A stretch of DNA of 64,000 nucleotides from Marinilabiliaceae bacterium ANBcel2 (GTDB lineage: Bacteria; Bacteroidota; Bacteroidia; Bacteroidales; Marinilabiliaceae): contig JARULA010000005.1 in NCBI GenBank assembly GCA_029688995.1, positions 124,001 to 188,000 of the forward strand. Direction: 5' to 3'. Of the stretch, positions 43,583-52,177 are shown piece by piece; the first letter of the stretch is position 1; every line of letters starts with the position of its first letter. The notes below the pieces were generated by a model. The model saw only the letters and a program-made list of their open reading frames with translations, did no database searches and was not told where the DNA came from. The translations under genes and the position numbers were made by a program.

Positions 43583-44743
43583 TTAAAAATTGTACTGAGC
43601 ACGAAGTATTCCCAGTATAGGTTTTTGATTATGATTGTTCACATCTGCATCAGCAAATATCACATTAGCCATAAATCTTAAGCGATTACTGATATAATGA
43701 TTTAAAGCAAAAGTGAAATTACTCTGTTTACCCCCGGTAAAAGCATCATCATTTAAGTTAACAGAGCTGTATCGGACTGCAATTTCCCAGGCACCGGAAT
43801 CATTAGAAGGAGAGACTCCACCAACCGAGCCATTAGAATAGCTTCGGCTCTCACCTGTTAAAACATAGCTACTTTGAATATGCCACCCGTTAAAAGATAG
43901 ATTATCGTTAATTAAATTATTGACATTAACTTGCAAGTACTCCCCTTCAACAGAGAACGATCTATTAATATAGAGAGCCTCTGTCCCAAATTTAAAAGTA
44001 GACTTAGCGTCAGGAATATTAACATTAACAAGCCTTACAGCCCCTCCCCTTGCATCGCGTGCTTCAGGCCGGTCTCCAAAACCTGCACCATTATTATCGT
44101 TAAAGTCTTCATACACAATCGAGCTACCCAAATGCATAACACCATCTAAAATATCTGCAGAATAAAATCCACGTAAAGCAACGCCTAAAGGCATATTATT
44201 ACCATTACCATCTTCATCAGTTTCGATTGATGCGCGATCTCCCAGTGCACGACCAAACAACATGGTTTTAAATCCGGCTTCACCCGCGTTATGTTCATAG
44301 GCTAATCCAATTCGTCGGGAATCGGGAACAACATTACTAACCATTGATCTTTCAATAAATGTTATCGCATTTGAACTGGTTAGCTGATTTAATCCCTGGG
44401 GAACTTTAAACTGGCCTATCCAAAAACGACCACCATTATTAAAACTCCTTCTAAATCTAAAATCTTTAGGACTAACACCTCCGTCGGCAAAATCAATCTC
44501 AATACGGCCATCCCAATTTTCTACTATTGTGCCACCTGCACCTAATCTGGCTCTTCGATTATTAAATCCATTACTAAACTGGTCGGCATCTTTTAAACCA
44601 ACAAAAGCATCCATGTGAAGCCTGCCACGAACTTTAAAATCCTGAGATTTAACAGACGAGGAAAATGTTGTTAATAAAACTAACAACAAGAGAAGATCTC
44701 TTTTAACTTTAACTAAGTTTCTCATTTTAATTTGTTTTGTCAT
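43583..44743 (-). CDS. OprO/OprP-like phosphate-selective porin
   Basis: The 386-residue protein has a Sec signal (about residues 1-34, ending VKSQ) and beta-barrel strands with alternating residues; landmarks are RARLGAGGTIVENWDGRIEIDFADGG, KDFRFRRSFNNGGRFWIGQFKVPQGLNQLTSS and ERSMVSNVVPDSRRIG, typical of OprO/P porins, and it ends in an aromatic strand (LRAQYNF). These porins let phosphate or pyrophosphate cross the outer membrane. First gene of the pst-pho series, preceded by a second Pho-box-like array. Confidence 0.88.
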   Translation of the reverse strand: MTKQIKMRNLVKVKRDLLLLLVLLTTFSSSVKSQDFKVRGRLHMDAFVGLKDADQFSNGFNNRRARLGAGGTIVENWDGRIEIDFADGGVSPKDFRFRRSFNNGGRFWIGQFKVPQGLNQLTSSNAITFIERSMVSNVVPDSRRIGLAYEHNAGEAGFKTMLFGRALGDRASIETDEDGNGNNMPLGVALRGFYSADILDGVMHLGSSIVYEDFNDNNGAGFGDRPEARDARGGAVRLVNVNIPDAKSTFKFGTEALYINRSFSVEGEYLQVNVNNLINDNLSFNGWHIQSSYVLTGESRSYSNGSVGGVSPSNDSGAWEIAVRYSSVNLNDDAFTGGKQSNFTFALNHYISNRLRFMANVIFADADVNNHNQKPILGILRAQYNF

Positions 44744-44791
44744 TTTAATTAGTGTTATAATTTAGTTTCATGACAAAACTATTTTTAAAGA

Positions 44792-44835
44792 GTTACAGGA
44801 GCATTTAGAAAATGTTACTAAATAGTTACATTATA
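44792..44835 (-). promoter_or_regulatory. Pho-box-like direct repeats upstream of the porin gene
   Basis: Four units with exact 11-bp period: GTTACAGGAGC, ATTTAGAAAAT, GTTACTAAATA, GTTACATTATA on the plus strand (TGTAAC half-sites in the direction of transcription). Further toward the gene an in-phase TGTCAT follows at 44767-44772, the E. coli half-site itself. The array ends 49 bp before the start codon. The rest of 44744-44919 shows nothing else. Confidence 0.6.
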
Positions 44836-44919
44836 TTTATCACAATAAAATCAATACAGCATACAAAAAAACAAACGTTATAAGAACACCGCCGTCAAAC
44901 TACAAAGCTTATAAGCAAT

Positions 44920-45182
44920 CTATTTTACTTTAATAAAACGTTGTGTAGAAGAGATATTATTATTAGTAAACTTAGCAATATATATATATCAGGAGTAAAA
45001 TCACTGGTATTAATAGTTCCATTTCGAGTAATTTTACCAAAGCTAACAATCTGGCCGACACTATTATAAATTTTAAAAGCCACATCACCCTTACAACCAT
45101 TAACCAAAGTACTTAAGCTATAAAATATTAAAATAGCATGATAAACAAAATTAAAGTTACAAAACTTGAGCCTAACATACAA
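44920..45182 (-). pseudogene. Decayed fragment of a T9SS type A C-terminal sorting domain
   Basis: The open frame from a TTG at 45182 encodes VAFKIYNSVGQIVSFGKI and TSDFTPDIYI, the middle of a type A sorting domain. It then runs through an (AT)6 tract at 44978-44989 and leaves the frame. Removing one dinucleotide restores the expected end IAKFTNNNISSTQRFIKVK and a stop at 44920-44922. The beginning of the domain and any cargo protein are absent: the adjoining radical SAM gene ends just before it. So it is the tail of a deleted secreted-protein gene with a slippage frameshift. Confidence 0.7.
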
Positions 45183-46061
45183 TTATATCATCCCAAACAT
45201 TAAAGATGCAGGAGTTTCGTTAATTGTATCCTCAATTGTATGTATTAACCGGTTTTTATCTTTACGCAATGTTCCTGAAAGGGCAACATTATTTGACACA
45301 TGATTACTTCTAAATATAATTCTATCGGCAGTAATAGCCTCAATCATAATTTTAAGCTCCTCCATTATTTCAACTACCGATTGCTGCACAAAACCACCAT
45401 TAAAACGCTTTCTATAATGATCAATACCATACGGGAAACTTAAAGTAAGAGTAGAAAGGAACTTTGGTTCTGTTTTATTAATTACTAATGCCGAGCCTTC
45501 AGCATGCTGTCTGCTAAATTCTCTTCCTCCCAATCCATTTATTATCATAACCGATGTGTCAATACCAGCATTATGAGCTTTAACAATAGCCTCAACTGTT
45601 GAATTGTGGGTTTCTCCTTTATTTATCAATTTTAACAGCTCATCATCTCCCGACTCTATACCAATATATAAGAGCTTTAAACCTAAAAGTTTTAACTCTT
45701 CTAATTCACCATCAGTTTTTGATAAAATATTTTTGGGAGATGCATAAGCAGATATTCTTTGCAGACGGCCAAAATTTTGATTTATCTCATATAATATGGG
45801 TTTAAGTTTTGTTGAAGATAAAGCAAATGCATCACCATCACCCAAAAACACTTTTTTTACACCACCATAAAATTTAGATAAAGTATCTATCTCACCTTTT
45901 AATTCATTAAACGGTTTGGTTTTAAATTGCTTTGAAGTGTACATCTCACAAAAGGCACATCTATTCCATGAGCAACCAATAGTAGCCTGAATAATAGCAG
46001 AGCGACCCTCACCCGGAGGTCTAAAAAGTGGCTCATCATATTTTATCGGATTAAATAACAT
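45183..46061 (-). CDS. Radical SAM protein (CX4CX2C cluster variant)
   Basis: The 292-residue protein is a partial TIM-barrel radical SAM enzyme. The cluster motif is GCSWNRCAFC: Cys30, Cys35, Cys38, one residue longer in the first gap than the standard CX3CX2C. Downstream are KVFLGDGDAFALS (the GGE-equivalent region), YASPKNIL, and YIGIESGDDELL, typical SAM-binding strands. This spacing occurs in a family of uncharacterised radical SAM proteins widespread in anaerobes. No partner gene indicates substrate. Single gene, in the same direction as the pho group. Confidence 0.85.
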   Translation of the reverse strand: MLFNPIKYDEPLFRPPGEGRSAIIQATIGCSWNRCAFCEMYTSKQFKTKPFNELKGEIDTLSKFYGGVKKVFLGDGDAFALSSTKLKPILYEINQNFGRLQRISAYASPKNILSKTDGELEELKLLGLKLLYIGIESGDDELLKLINKGETHNSTVEAIVKAHNAGIDTSVMIINGLGGREFSRQHAEGSALVINKTEPKFLSTLTLSFPYGIDHYRKRFNGGFVQQSVVEIMEELKIMIEAITADRIIFRSNHVSNNVALSGTLRKDKNRLIHTIEDTINETPASLMFGMI

Positions 46062-46240
46062 AAGCTATGATTTTTTTCAAAAATATAATTAATAGTTACA
46101 ATGAAGCAACCTATATTAATTTACCTTAATTATAAAGCAATAATAGAGACTTTTGCAATTTAACATAAATCACAAATTCAATTATTAACAAAACAGTAAA
46201 TAATACTAATCAAAATTTTATAAAAATTACTCCCTATTGA

Positions 46241-46271
46241 TTTGATTATAAAACTTCATTTCGTAAGTTTG
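46241..46271 (+). promoter_or_regulatory. Promoter of the rhodanese-arsC-acr3 operon (TTTG-N19-TAAGTTTG)
   Basis: TTTG at 46241-46244 and TAAGTTTG at 46264-46271 match the Bacteroidota -33 and -7 elements with the usual 19-bp spacing. The -7 element is the centre of the TTTCG-N8-CGAAA palindrome, so a bound repressor should exclude RNA polymerase. Confidence 0.65.
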
Positions 46272-46276
46272 CGAAA
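46259..46276. promoter_or_regulatory. Arsenic-operon operator TTTCG-N8-CGAAA, copy 1
   Basis: The sequence TTTCGTAAGTTTGCGAAA spans the -7 element, 33 bp before the first start codon. Read in reverse complement it matches the site at 52467-52484 at 16 of 18 bases. Such palindromes are typical binding sites for ArsR/SmtB repressors. No arsR gene is in the window. Confidence 0.7.
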
Positions 46277-46309
46277 CGTTGAGCCGTTATTCACTACAAA
46301 ACAATACTA

Positions 46310-46735
46310 ATGAAATTATTAAAATTAAGTCTGATACTTTGCACACTACTATTTACAGGGATTTACTGTAATGGACAAAATACAAAAAGCGTAACCTCTA
46401 AAGAATTTTATGAAAATTATAAACATCTTTTAAATAATAATGATGTTGCTATTATTGACGGACGCACAGCTAAAATGTATTCAGAAAAACATATTAAAAA
46501 TGCAATAAATATTGATGCGGATGGCGAAAATTTATTAGAACTTTTAAAAGAGCAAGCAGATTCACCCATAATTGTAGTTTATTGCACCACTATACGTCGT
46601 ACAACTAAAATTGTAAATACATTAAAACCTATATATAACGGAGAACTAATTTATATTTCGGATGGCATACGGGGTTGGTTGAAAAACAAAAAAGAGAATA
46701 TCATAGATAGTAAAACCATCAATTACAAGTCTTAA
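46310..46735 (+). CDS. Exported rhodanese-domain protein
   Basis: The 141-residue product has a signal peptide (to about residue 23) and one rhodanese domain: VAIIDGRTAKMYSEKHIKNAINID and the active-site loop VVYCTTIRRTT with Cys92. Rhodaneses carry sulfur on this cysteine. First gene of the rightward ars operon, 13 bp before arsC. A periplasmic rhodanese could help in thiol or sulfur chemistry around arsenic, but this role is inference. Confidence 0.85.
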   Translation: MKLLKLSLILCTLLFTGIYCNGQNTKSVTSKEFYENYKHLLNNNDVAIIDGRTAKMYSEKHIKNAINIDADGENLLELLKEQADSPIIVVYCTTIRRTTKIVNTLKPIYNGELIYISDGIRGWLKNKKENIIDSKTINYKS

Positions 46736-46748
46736 AGAATTATTAAAT

Positions 46749-47174
46749 ATGAAAATATTAATACTATGTACAGGCAATTCATGCCGCAGCCAAATGGCTC
46801 ATGGTTTTTTGAAATCATTTGATGAAAGAATTAATGTATATTCAGCAGGAACCAAAGCTTCGGGAAAGCTTAACCAAAATGCTGTAAAAGCCATGAAAGA
46901 GATTGGCATCGACATTAGTCATCACACTTCTGACTCAGTAGAAAAATATCTCAAAGATGAGTGGGATTATGTTATAACAGTATGTGGCGGAGCCAATGAG
47001 GCTTGCCCAACTTTTATGGAAAAAGTGAAAAAACGCTTACACATCGGTTTTGACGATCCGTCACATACAACAGGTACAGATGAGTTTGTCTGGAGCGAGT
47101 TCATACGTGTGCGTGATGAGATCAAAGAGGGATTTTACAAACTATATAAACAAGAGATTAAGTCGCAGTTGTAA
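46749..47174 (+). CDS. arsC: Arsenate reductase ArsC (thioredoxin-coupled, LMW-phosphatase type)
   Basis: The 141-residue enzyme has the CX5R P-loop CTGNSCR (Cys7-Arg13), and cysteines 79 and 86 in VCGGANEACP. The spacing agrees with the Cys10, Cys82, Cys89 triad of the Staphylococcus pI258 enzyme, offset by three. It reduces arsenate to arsenite using a thiol relay ending in thioredoxin. HIGFDDPSHTTGTDE is the conserved C-terminal segment. It lies between rhodanese and acr3, 26 bp before the latter. Confidence 0.93.
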   Translation: MKILILCTGNSCRSQMAHGFLKSFDERINVYSAGTKASGKLNQNAVKAMKEIGIDISHHTSDSVEKYLKDEWDYVITVCGGANEACPTFMEKVKKRLHIGFDDPSHTTGTDEFVWSEFIRVRDEIKEGFYKLYKQEIKSQL

Positions 47175-47200
47175 CAATTAAACCTCAAAATTCAAAGATT

Positions 47201-48295
47201 ATGAACCGTCCCATAAAAAAAAATAATATCCAAACTCAACCAAAAAAGAATATTGGTTTTTTTGAAAAATACCTTACCATTTGGGTAGCATTAGGTATAA
47301 TAGCTGGGATTGTAATAGGCCATTTCGCAGGAGACAATATTGAATTAATTAGAGAATTGGAGATCGCAAAGGTAAATATTCCCGTTGCGATACTTATATG
47401 GTTTATGATTTATCCTATGATGCTTCAGGTAGATTTTACCAGTATTAAAAAGATAGGAAAAAAACCCAAAGGGTTAGTATGGACTATAGTTATAAATTGG
47501 CTAATAAAGCCTTTTACCATGGCATTTTTTGCCTGGTTATTTTTTACTCAATTATATCAGGCATGGATTAACCCTGAAGAAGCATATTACTATATTGCCG
47601 GGGCCATAATTCTGGGAGCGGCACCTTGTACAGCAATGGTGTTTGTATGGTCTTATCTTTCCGATGGAGACCCAAACTACACTTTAGTGCAGGTCTCGGT
47701 AAATGACATTATTGTTCTTGTAGCATTTATTCCTATAGTAGGACTGCTTCTGGAGTTAACAGGAGTTATGCTACCAGATGTAGAACGATTTCAGGTTCCT
47801 TATGATACTTTAGCAACAAGTATTATAGTCTTTGTAGTTGTTCCATTATCGGCAGGAGTAATAACGCAACAAATTTTAATTAAATCACGTGGAGAGGAGT
47901 GGTTTAAAAAAGTGTTTTTACCAAAGCTTAAACCAATTAGTATAGCAGCTCTATTGTTAACATTGGTATTACTATTTTCATTTCAGGGATACAGAATCGT
48001 AGAGCGTCCGTTGATAATTTTATTAATAGCTGTACCATTAATAGTTCAAACCTATTTTATCTTTTTTGTTGCATGGTACGGCGGAAAAAAACTCAAATTA
48101 AAATATTCTGTTTGTGCTCCTTCTTCAATGATTGGTGCCAGTAATTTCTTTGAGTTAGCTGTTGCTGTTGCTATAGCGATATTTGGATTTGATGGTGTAA
48201 TGGGTGGAGCAGCATTAGTTACGGTTGTTGGAGTTTTGGTAGAAGTCCCGGTGATGCTTTCGTTAGTTGCTTTTGCCAATAAAAAGAAGTATTGA
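47201..48295 (+). CDS. acr3: Arsenite efflux transporter Acr3
   Basis: The 364-residue membrane protein has about ten helices. GAAPCTAMVFVWS contains the cysteine that binds arsenite, and FFAWLFF and GASNFFELAVAVAI are typical of Acr3. It exports arsenite produced by ArsC. Last gene of the operon; the 16-bp stem terminator follows within 10 bp. Confidence 0.95.
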   Translation: MNRPIKKNNIQTQPKKNIGFFEKYLTIWVALGIIAGIVIGHFAGDNIELIRELEIAKVNIPVAILIWFMIYPMMLQVDFTSIKKIGKKPKGLVWTIVINWLIKPFTMAFFAWLFFTQLYQAWINPEEAYYYIAGAIILGAAPCTAMVFVWSYLSDGDPNYTLVQVSVNDIIVLVAFIPIVGLLLELTGVMLPDVERFQVPYDTLATSIIVFVVVPLSAGVITQQILIKSRGEEWFKKVFLPKLKPISIAALLLTLVLLFSFQGYRIVERPLIILLIAVPLIVQTYFIFFVAWYGGKKLKLKYSVCAPSSMIGASNFFELAVAVAIAIFGFDGVMGGAALVTVVGVLVEVPVMLSLVAFANKKKY

Positions 48296-48301
48296 ATCAT
48301 T

Positions 48302-48344
48302 TAAGATAAATGGCGCCGCATAATTTGTGGCGCCATTTATCTTA
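48302..48344. terminator. Bidirectional terminator joining the two convergent ars operons
   Basis: Perfect 16-bp arms 48302-48317 and 48329-48344 enclose an 11-base loop, with GGCGCC at the tip side and AT-rich base. T-rich flanks are weak, but the placement between convergent stop codons (48295 and 48353) makes the function clear. Confidence 0.85.
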
Positions 48345-48352
48345 TATAAAAA

Positions 48353-49186
48353 CTATTCACTTATTACCTTATAATGAATATTTGAAAATGTTCTATGACC
48401 AACTGATTCTTTATGGCACGAATTACAATCCATCTTGCCAAACGAATCATCTAGCTTACCGCTCTTCCCATGGCAGGCAAGACATGAGTTCACATTTTCA
48501 TTAGCATATTTATTTCCTATATATTTATTCAAACTAATATCATTAAGAGCAGTAACAACTTTTGCAGCAACATCACACGAAAGCCTTCTACAACGTTCTT
48601 TTCGTTCATCACTATCGACTTTCACTCCAGCCATTTTGCTCCAGGAAGTATTCGACACATGACATAAAACAGAATCTGTGGCAAAAGCCGGAAGAATAAA
48701 ATCATTAGCTGGTTTTCGAGGTTTAAATAAAGGAAGTGGCGTTTTCTCGTACCATTGAAAAATATCAGTAACAACACGATCTAAAACATCCCTGTCAGCA
48801 ATAAACAGCCCTAATACAGCAGAAGCACCGTTTAATGCTCCACAAATTGTTCCATAGCCAGCTATCCCCCCATGCCCGTACCGAAAAATATGATAAGGGA
48901 AACTCTTATAAGGTTCTCCATACTTATCGCTTAATTGCATAACAACACTCGCAAAAACAGCATACATGCAGCTGCCATTGCTATATTGTTGATAAGCAAA
49001 TTCAGCCGTAGTATCAGGATCTAAAAATTCATATCGCCATGAATCACTGGATAAATTATACTCTACTTCAACAGGATCATTTTGGGGCTCATATTTTGGT
49101 TTAAATAAATTAGGAATAGCAAACAAACCAAGACCACCTCCCCCAATCACACCTAAACTCATTTTGATTGCTTTTCTTCGTTTCAT
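48353..49186 (-). CDS. Split-Soret-type dihaem cytochrome c with C_GCAxxG_C_C domain
   Basis: The 277-residue protein begins with a twin-arginine-like export signal (KRRKAIK). The middle is the C_GCAxxG_C_C redox domain, modified: GSCMYAVFASV, GTICGALNGASAVLG, VLCHVS and ERCRRLSC supply the cysteines. The C-terminus has two haem c sites, CLACH and CNSCH. This layout matches the split-Soret cytochrome c of sulfate reducers. It is the last gene of the arsE-arsP operon, 22 bp after arsP, so it may pass electrons to or from an arsenical redox step in the periplasm, which is inference. Confidence 0.75.
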   Translation of the reverse strand: MKRRKAIKMSLGVIGGGGLGLFAIPNLFKPKYEPQNDPVEVEYNLSSDSWRYEFLDPDTTAEFAYQQYSNGSCMYAVFASVVMQLSDKYGEPYKSFPYHIFRYGHGGIAGYGTICGALNGASAVLGLFIADRDVLDRVVTDIFQWYEKTPLPLFKPRKPANDFILPAFATDSVLCHVSNTSWSKMAGVKVDSDERKERCRRLSCDVAAKVVTALNDISLNKYIGNKYANENVNSCLACHGKSGKLDDSFGKMDCNSCHKESVGHRTFSNIHYKVISE

Positions 49187-49208
49187 TCGTTTAAAATTTA
49201 GTAATTAT

Positions 49209-50528
49209 CTAATATAATGTCCCATAAATCAATCCTGATACAGTTGCCATTATAACAACCAATAAAACAAAAACTAATGTTTTTTGCGTTCCCATAACAC
49301 TTCTAATAACCAACATATTTGGCAAAGACAACGATGGCCCTGCTAAAAGTAAAGCCAAAGCAGGTCCTTTACCCATTCCTGATGCCATTAAACCTTGCAA
49401 AATAGGGACTTCGGTTAAAGTAGCAAAATACATAAAAGCTCCCAGTACCGATGCAAACAAATTGGCCCATAAAGAATTACCTCCTACCAAAGATGAGACC
49501 CAATGATCAGGAATAATTCCCGGCATCGATACACCATCGTAAGTGCTTCCAAGCAAAAATCCTGCAATTACAACACCTATAGCCAACATTGGCATAATTT
49601 GCTTGGCAAAATCCCAGGTAGCTAATGTCCATTCACGGTTTTCATTATCTTGTTTATCCATTAAAGTGATAACACTTAAAACAGCAACACCTACAATCAT
49701 TGGCACCAACGGAGAATTAGTCAATAATGCAGAAGTCGCTGTTACAACTCCACCAGCTATAACCCATTGCCATTTAATTTTTAAAATATAAATAAGTGAG
49801 TATATCAACATAAGGGAGAATAATGCTGTAATATTCCATTTATTAAGCCATATCCAGTGCCAAGCACCATCTGTTACCCCTTCTTGAGGTTCTCCCCAAT
49901 TAGCAAAAACCAATATTAATACCAAAGTAAAAAAATGAAAAGAAGTTTGCCACATAGGGCGTTTTTCGGCTACCTCAGGGATGTTCATCTGTTCTTCCTT
50001 TTTAGTTTTCTCCTCTTTACGATAAATGAACGACATAACCAACCCAATAACAATGGCAAATACTACTGCACCAATAATACGTGCTACCCCCATTTCAAAA
50101 CCTAAAATATGAGCAGTCAAAATAATAGCCAAAACATTAATTGCAGGTCCGGAATATAAAAAAGCAACAGCTGGCCCCAAACCTGCACCTCGTTTATGGA
50201 TACTCGAAAATAGTGGTAAAATGGTACAGCTGCATACAGCTAAAATGGTTCCCGAAACAGATGCTACTGTATAAGCCAACCATTTTTTAGCATTAGCTCC
50301 AAAATATTTTAGTATCGCACCCTGACTAACAAATACAGAAATAACACCTGCAATAAAAAATGCAGGCAACAAACATAAAATTACATGCTCCTGTGCATAC
50401 CATCTGGACAGATCGAGAGAAGCAGCAATGGCATTTTGAAAACGCTCACTCTCTAAAGGCATGTAGAAAACTGCCAAAAAAACAACAACAATCCAAAAAA
50501 GTGTTTTTAACTCTTTTTTTAGTTCCAT
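49209..50528 (-). CDS. arsP: ArsP-type organoarsenical efflux permease (UPF0718)
   Basis: The 439-residue membrane protein has the paired halves of the permease family with AVCSCTILPLFSSIHKRGAGLGPAVAFLYSGPAINVLAI, where the Cys pair and the SGPA motif mark ArsP-like proteins. A charged loop of about 30 residues separates the halves, and LTEVPILQGLMASGMGKGPALALLLAGPS is the matching C-terminal half. ArsP exports trivalent organoarsenicals. Its place after arsG agrees. Relatives act on other substrates, so substrate is inferred. Confidence 0.83.
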   Translation of the reverse strand: MELKKELKTLFWIVVVFLAVFYMPLESERFQNAIAASLDLSRWYAQEHVILCLLPAFFIAGVISVFVSQGAILKYFGANAKKWLAYTVASVSGTILAVCSCTILPLFSSIHKRGAGLGPAVAFLYSGPAINVLAIILTAHILGFEMGVARIIGAVVFAIVIGLVMSFIYRKEEKTKKEEQMNIPEVAEKRPMWQTSFHFFTLVLILVFANWGEPQEGVTDGAWHWIWLNKWNITALFSLMLIYSLIYILKIKWQWVIAGGVVTATSALLTNSPLVPMIVGVAVLSVITLMDKQDNENREWTLATWDFAKQIMPMLAIGVVIAGFLLGSTYDGVSMPGIIPDHWVSSLVGGNSLWANLFASVLGAFMYFATLTEVPILQGLMASGMGKGPALALLLAGPSLSLPNMLVIRSVMGTQKTLVFVLLVVIMATVSGLIYGTLY

Positions 50529-50539
50529 TTATTCAATTG

Positions 50540-51253
50540 TTAAAAATAAATTAACCATATGTAAAATAATCCAATCAATATAAATATGATAGCTACCACT
50601 CTTCTAAACCAAAACTCAAAGGCCTTTATTCTATTGTACATTTTTCCTACACCAGAGATACTGAAAGTAAGTATACAGGCAAATAAAATAACAGGCAAAC
50701 CTGTAGCAATTGCAAAAACTATTGGTAACATATAGCCCACACTGGAGGAAACCGACAAAGGAATCAATGCTCCAAAATAAATAACACCACTATAAGGACA
50801 AAATGCCAAAGCGAATACAATTCCAAGTAATAAAGAACTCCAATAGCTTCCACTTTTTGTTTTATTCTCTACCTTATCACTTAAGCCCCCGGTAAGAGAA
50901 ATGTTAAATTTTATAAAATCCAACATAAAAAGACCGATAATTATTAGAAGCGGACCAATAAAGAGCTCTCCATAAGTACCTATAGCGCGTTGTATTTGAT
51001 AAATACTGGAGCCCTGTTTAAGAATCAAAATTAAGATAACACCTAATACTGTGTAACTAATAGTGCGTCCCAAAGTATAGATCAACCCGTTAATAAAAGT
51101 TTTTCTTTTATCCTCAAGATCCTTACTGATAAAACCAATAGCAGAGATGTTAGTTGCTAAAGGGCATGGACTTAAAGCAGTCATCAAGCCAAGAACAAAT
51201 GCAGTAAAAATAGGTAGTTGAGCATTATCTGCAATACTTTGCAAAAAATCCAT
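50540..51253 (-). CDS. arsG: ArsG-family aromatic arsenical efflux permease (DsbD/CcdA fold)
   Basis: The 237-residue protein has six or so helices of the DsbD/CcdA fold. The two cysteine-proline motifs are TALSPCPLATNISA near the N-terminus and LAFCPYSGVIYFG in the middle, symmetric as in CcdA. ArsG proteins of this type export aromatic aminoarsenicals after ArsE/ArsF reduce the nitro group. It lies between arsF and arsP with gaps of 9-11 bp, so one transcript is likely. Confidence 0.83.
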   Translation of the reverse strand: MDFLQSIADNAQLPIFTAFVLGLMTALSPCPLATNISAIGFISKDLEDKRKTFINGLIYTLGRTISYTVLGVILILILKQGSSIYQIQRAIGTYGELFIGPLLIIIGLFMLDFIKFNISLTGGLSDKVENKTKSGSYWSSLLLGIVFALAFCPYSGVIYFGALIPLSVSSSVGYMLPIVFAIATGLPVILFACILTFSISGVGKMYNRIKAFEFWFRRVVAIIFILIGLFYIWLIYF

Positions 51254-51262
51254 AATTAACTA

Positions 51263-51646
51263 CTAATTCTTGTTTAAAATTGCGATTAAATTATTCTCAA
51301 ACTCTTCACGATTTCTGGTGCGCAAATATGTTCTTGATTCTGCAGAAATATCCACAAAATTTTCAACATCACCATTTTTTACAATCACAACAGTTTGAGA
51401 ACGTGCATCAAATTTTTCAACCAATTCAGCATTGTCAGGATTAGATAAGCGTACCTCTTTAAAGAGAACTTCTGATTCTTCAAAATTACTCTCTACCATT
51501 GCCTTAATATCATTTTGTAACATATCACACGCTCTTGCCCTGCAACATGCAAGCTCAGCTTTAAAATAAAGAACTTCGGCTTTTTGTGATATACAAGCCA
51601 TACCACTCATTAATATTATGGCTGCAATTATAAATAGACGTTTCAT
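51263..51646 (-). CDS. arsF: ArsF-family protein, second copy (CC-x4-C type)
   Basis: The 127-residue exported protein has a short signal with possible lipobox (GMAC), then YFKAELACCRARACDMLQNDI, where Cys-Cys and a third cysteine replace the CxxC of the neighbouring copy. A thioredoxin-like beta-alpha pattern continues (VLFKEVRLSNPDNAELVEKFD, TVVIVKNG). The ArsF family is annotated as the nitroreductase subunit acting on nitrophenyl arsenicals. Adjacent paralogue at 51676. Function of two copies is unknown. Confidence 0.72.
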   Translation of the reverse strand: MKRLFIIAAIILMSGMACISQKAEVLYFKAELACCRARACDMLQNDIKAMVESNFEESEVLFKEVRLSNPDNAELVEKFDARSQTVVIVKNGDVENFVDISAESRTYLRTRNREEFENNLIAILNKN

Positions 51647-51675
51647 ATACTCTAATAAATAACTATACGTAAAAT

Positions 51676-52104
51676 TTAATCATTCAAAAATCTGTTAGTC
51701 TCTTCCAATACTAAGTTTTTCAATCCTTCAGTATTATTCGCTACCATAGCAAAAGCCTCTTCTGTTAAATTAATATGATCTTCATCAGATGCAATAATTA
51801 CACTACTCCAGGCTACCTCATACTTATCTGCCAGGTATGCATTATCACTATCCGAAAAATCCACCTCCAGAAAACCAACATCCTCATTATCGGCAAAATT
51901 ATCAGCAATAGTTGATTTAACCACTTCCTGAATATTAATACAATTAGAACAACGCATACGACCGTGGAAGTAATAAACTTTTACTTTGAGATCATCAGCC
52001 AAACTAACCTCGGCTGATTGTTGACCACTATTACCTGACTGCGACTGTTGGCAAGATATAGCAATTAAAACAATGATTGCAGCAAATAAAATTTTCTTAA
52101 TCAT
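51676..52104 (-). CDS. arsF: ArsF-family lipoprotein, first copy (CxxC type)
   Basis: The ATG at 52102-52104 (MIKKILFAAIIV) opens a lipoprotein signal (AISC); the frame goes nine codons further without a good start. The 142-residue product continues with a Gln/Ser-rich linker and a thioredoxin-like domain: VKVYYFHGRMRCSNCINIQEVV, with CSNC as redox pair, FLEVDFSDSDNAYLADKYEV and SSVIIA. It lies between arsE and the second arsF. The fold and operon position support ArsF; a periplasmic location is expected from the signal. Confidence 0.75.
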   Translation of the reverse strand: MIKKILFAAIIVLIAISCQQSQSGNSGQQSAEVSLADDLKVKVYYFHGRMRCSNCINIQEVVKSTIADNFADNEDVGFLEVDFSDSDNAYLADKYEVAWSSVIIASDEDHINLTEEAFAMVANNTEGLKNLVLEETNRFLND

Positions 52105-52177
52105 GGTTATATATATTAATAAGCTTAACACTCTCCTTTATTATATTTTGATCATTAGCTAATTCAAACAAAATAGA

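Noticed and set aside
44925-45182. An 85-residue functional small gene with membrane segment
   Set aside because: Starts with TTG and its sequence is a frameshifted T9SS sorting domain; the apparent membrane segment is the out-of-frame reading of the end.
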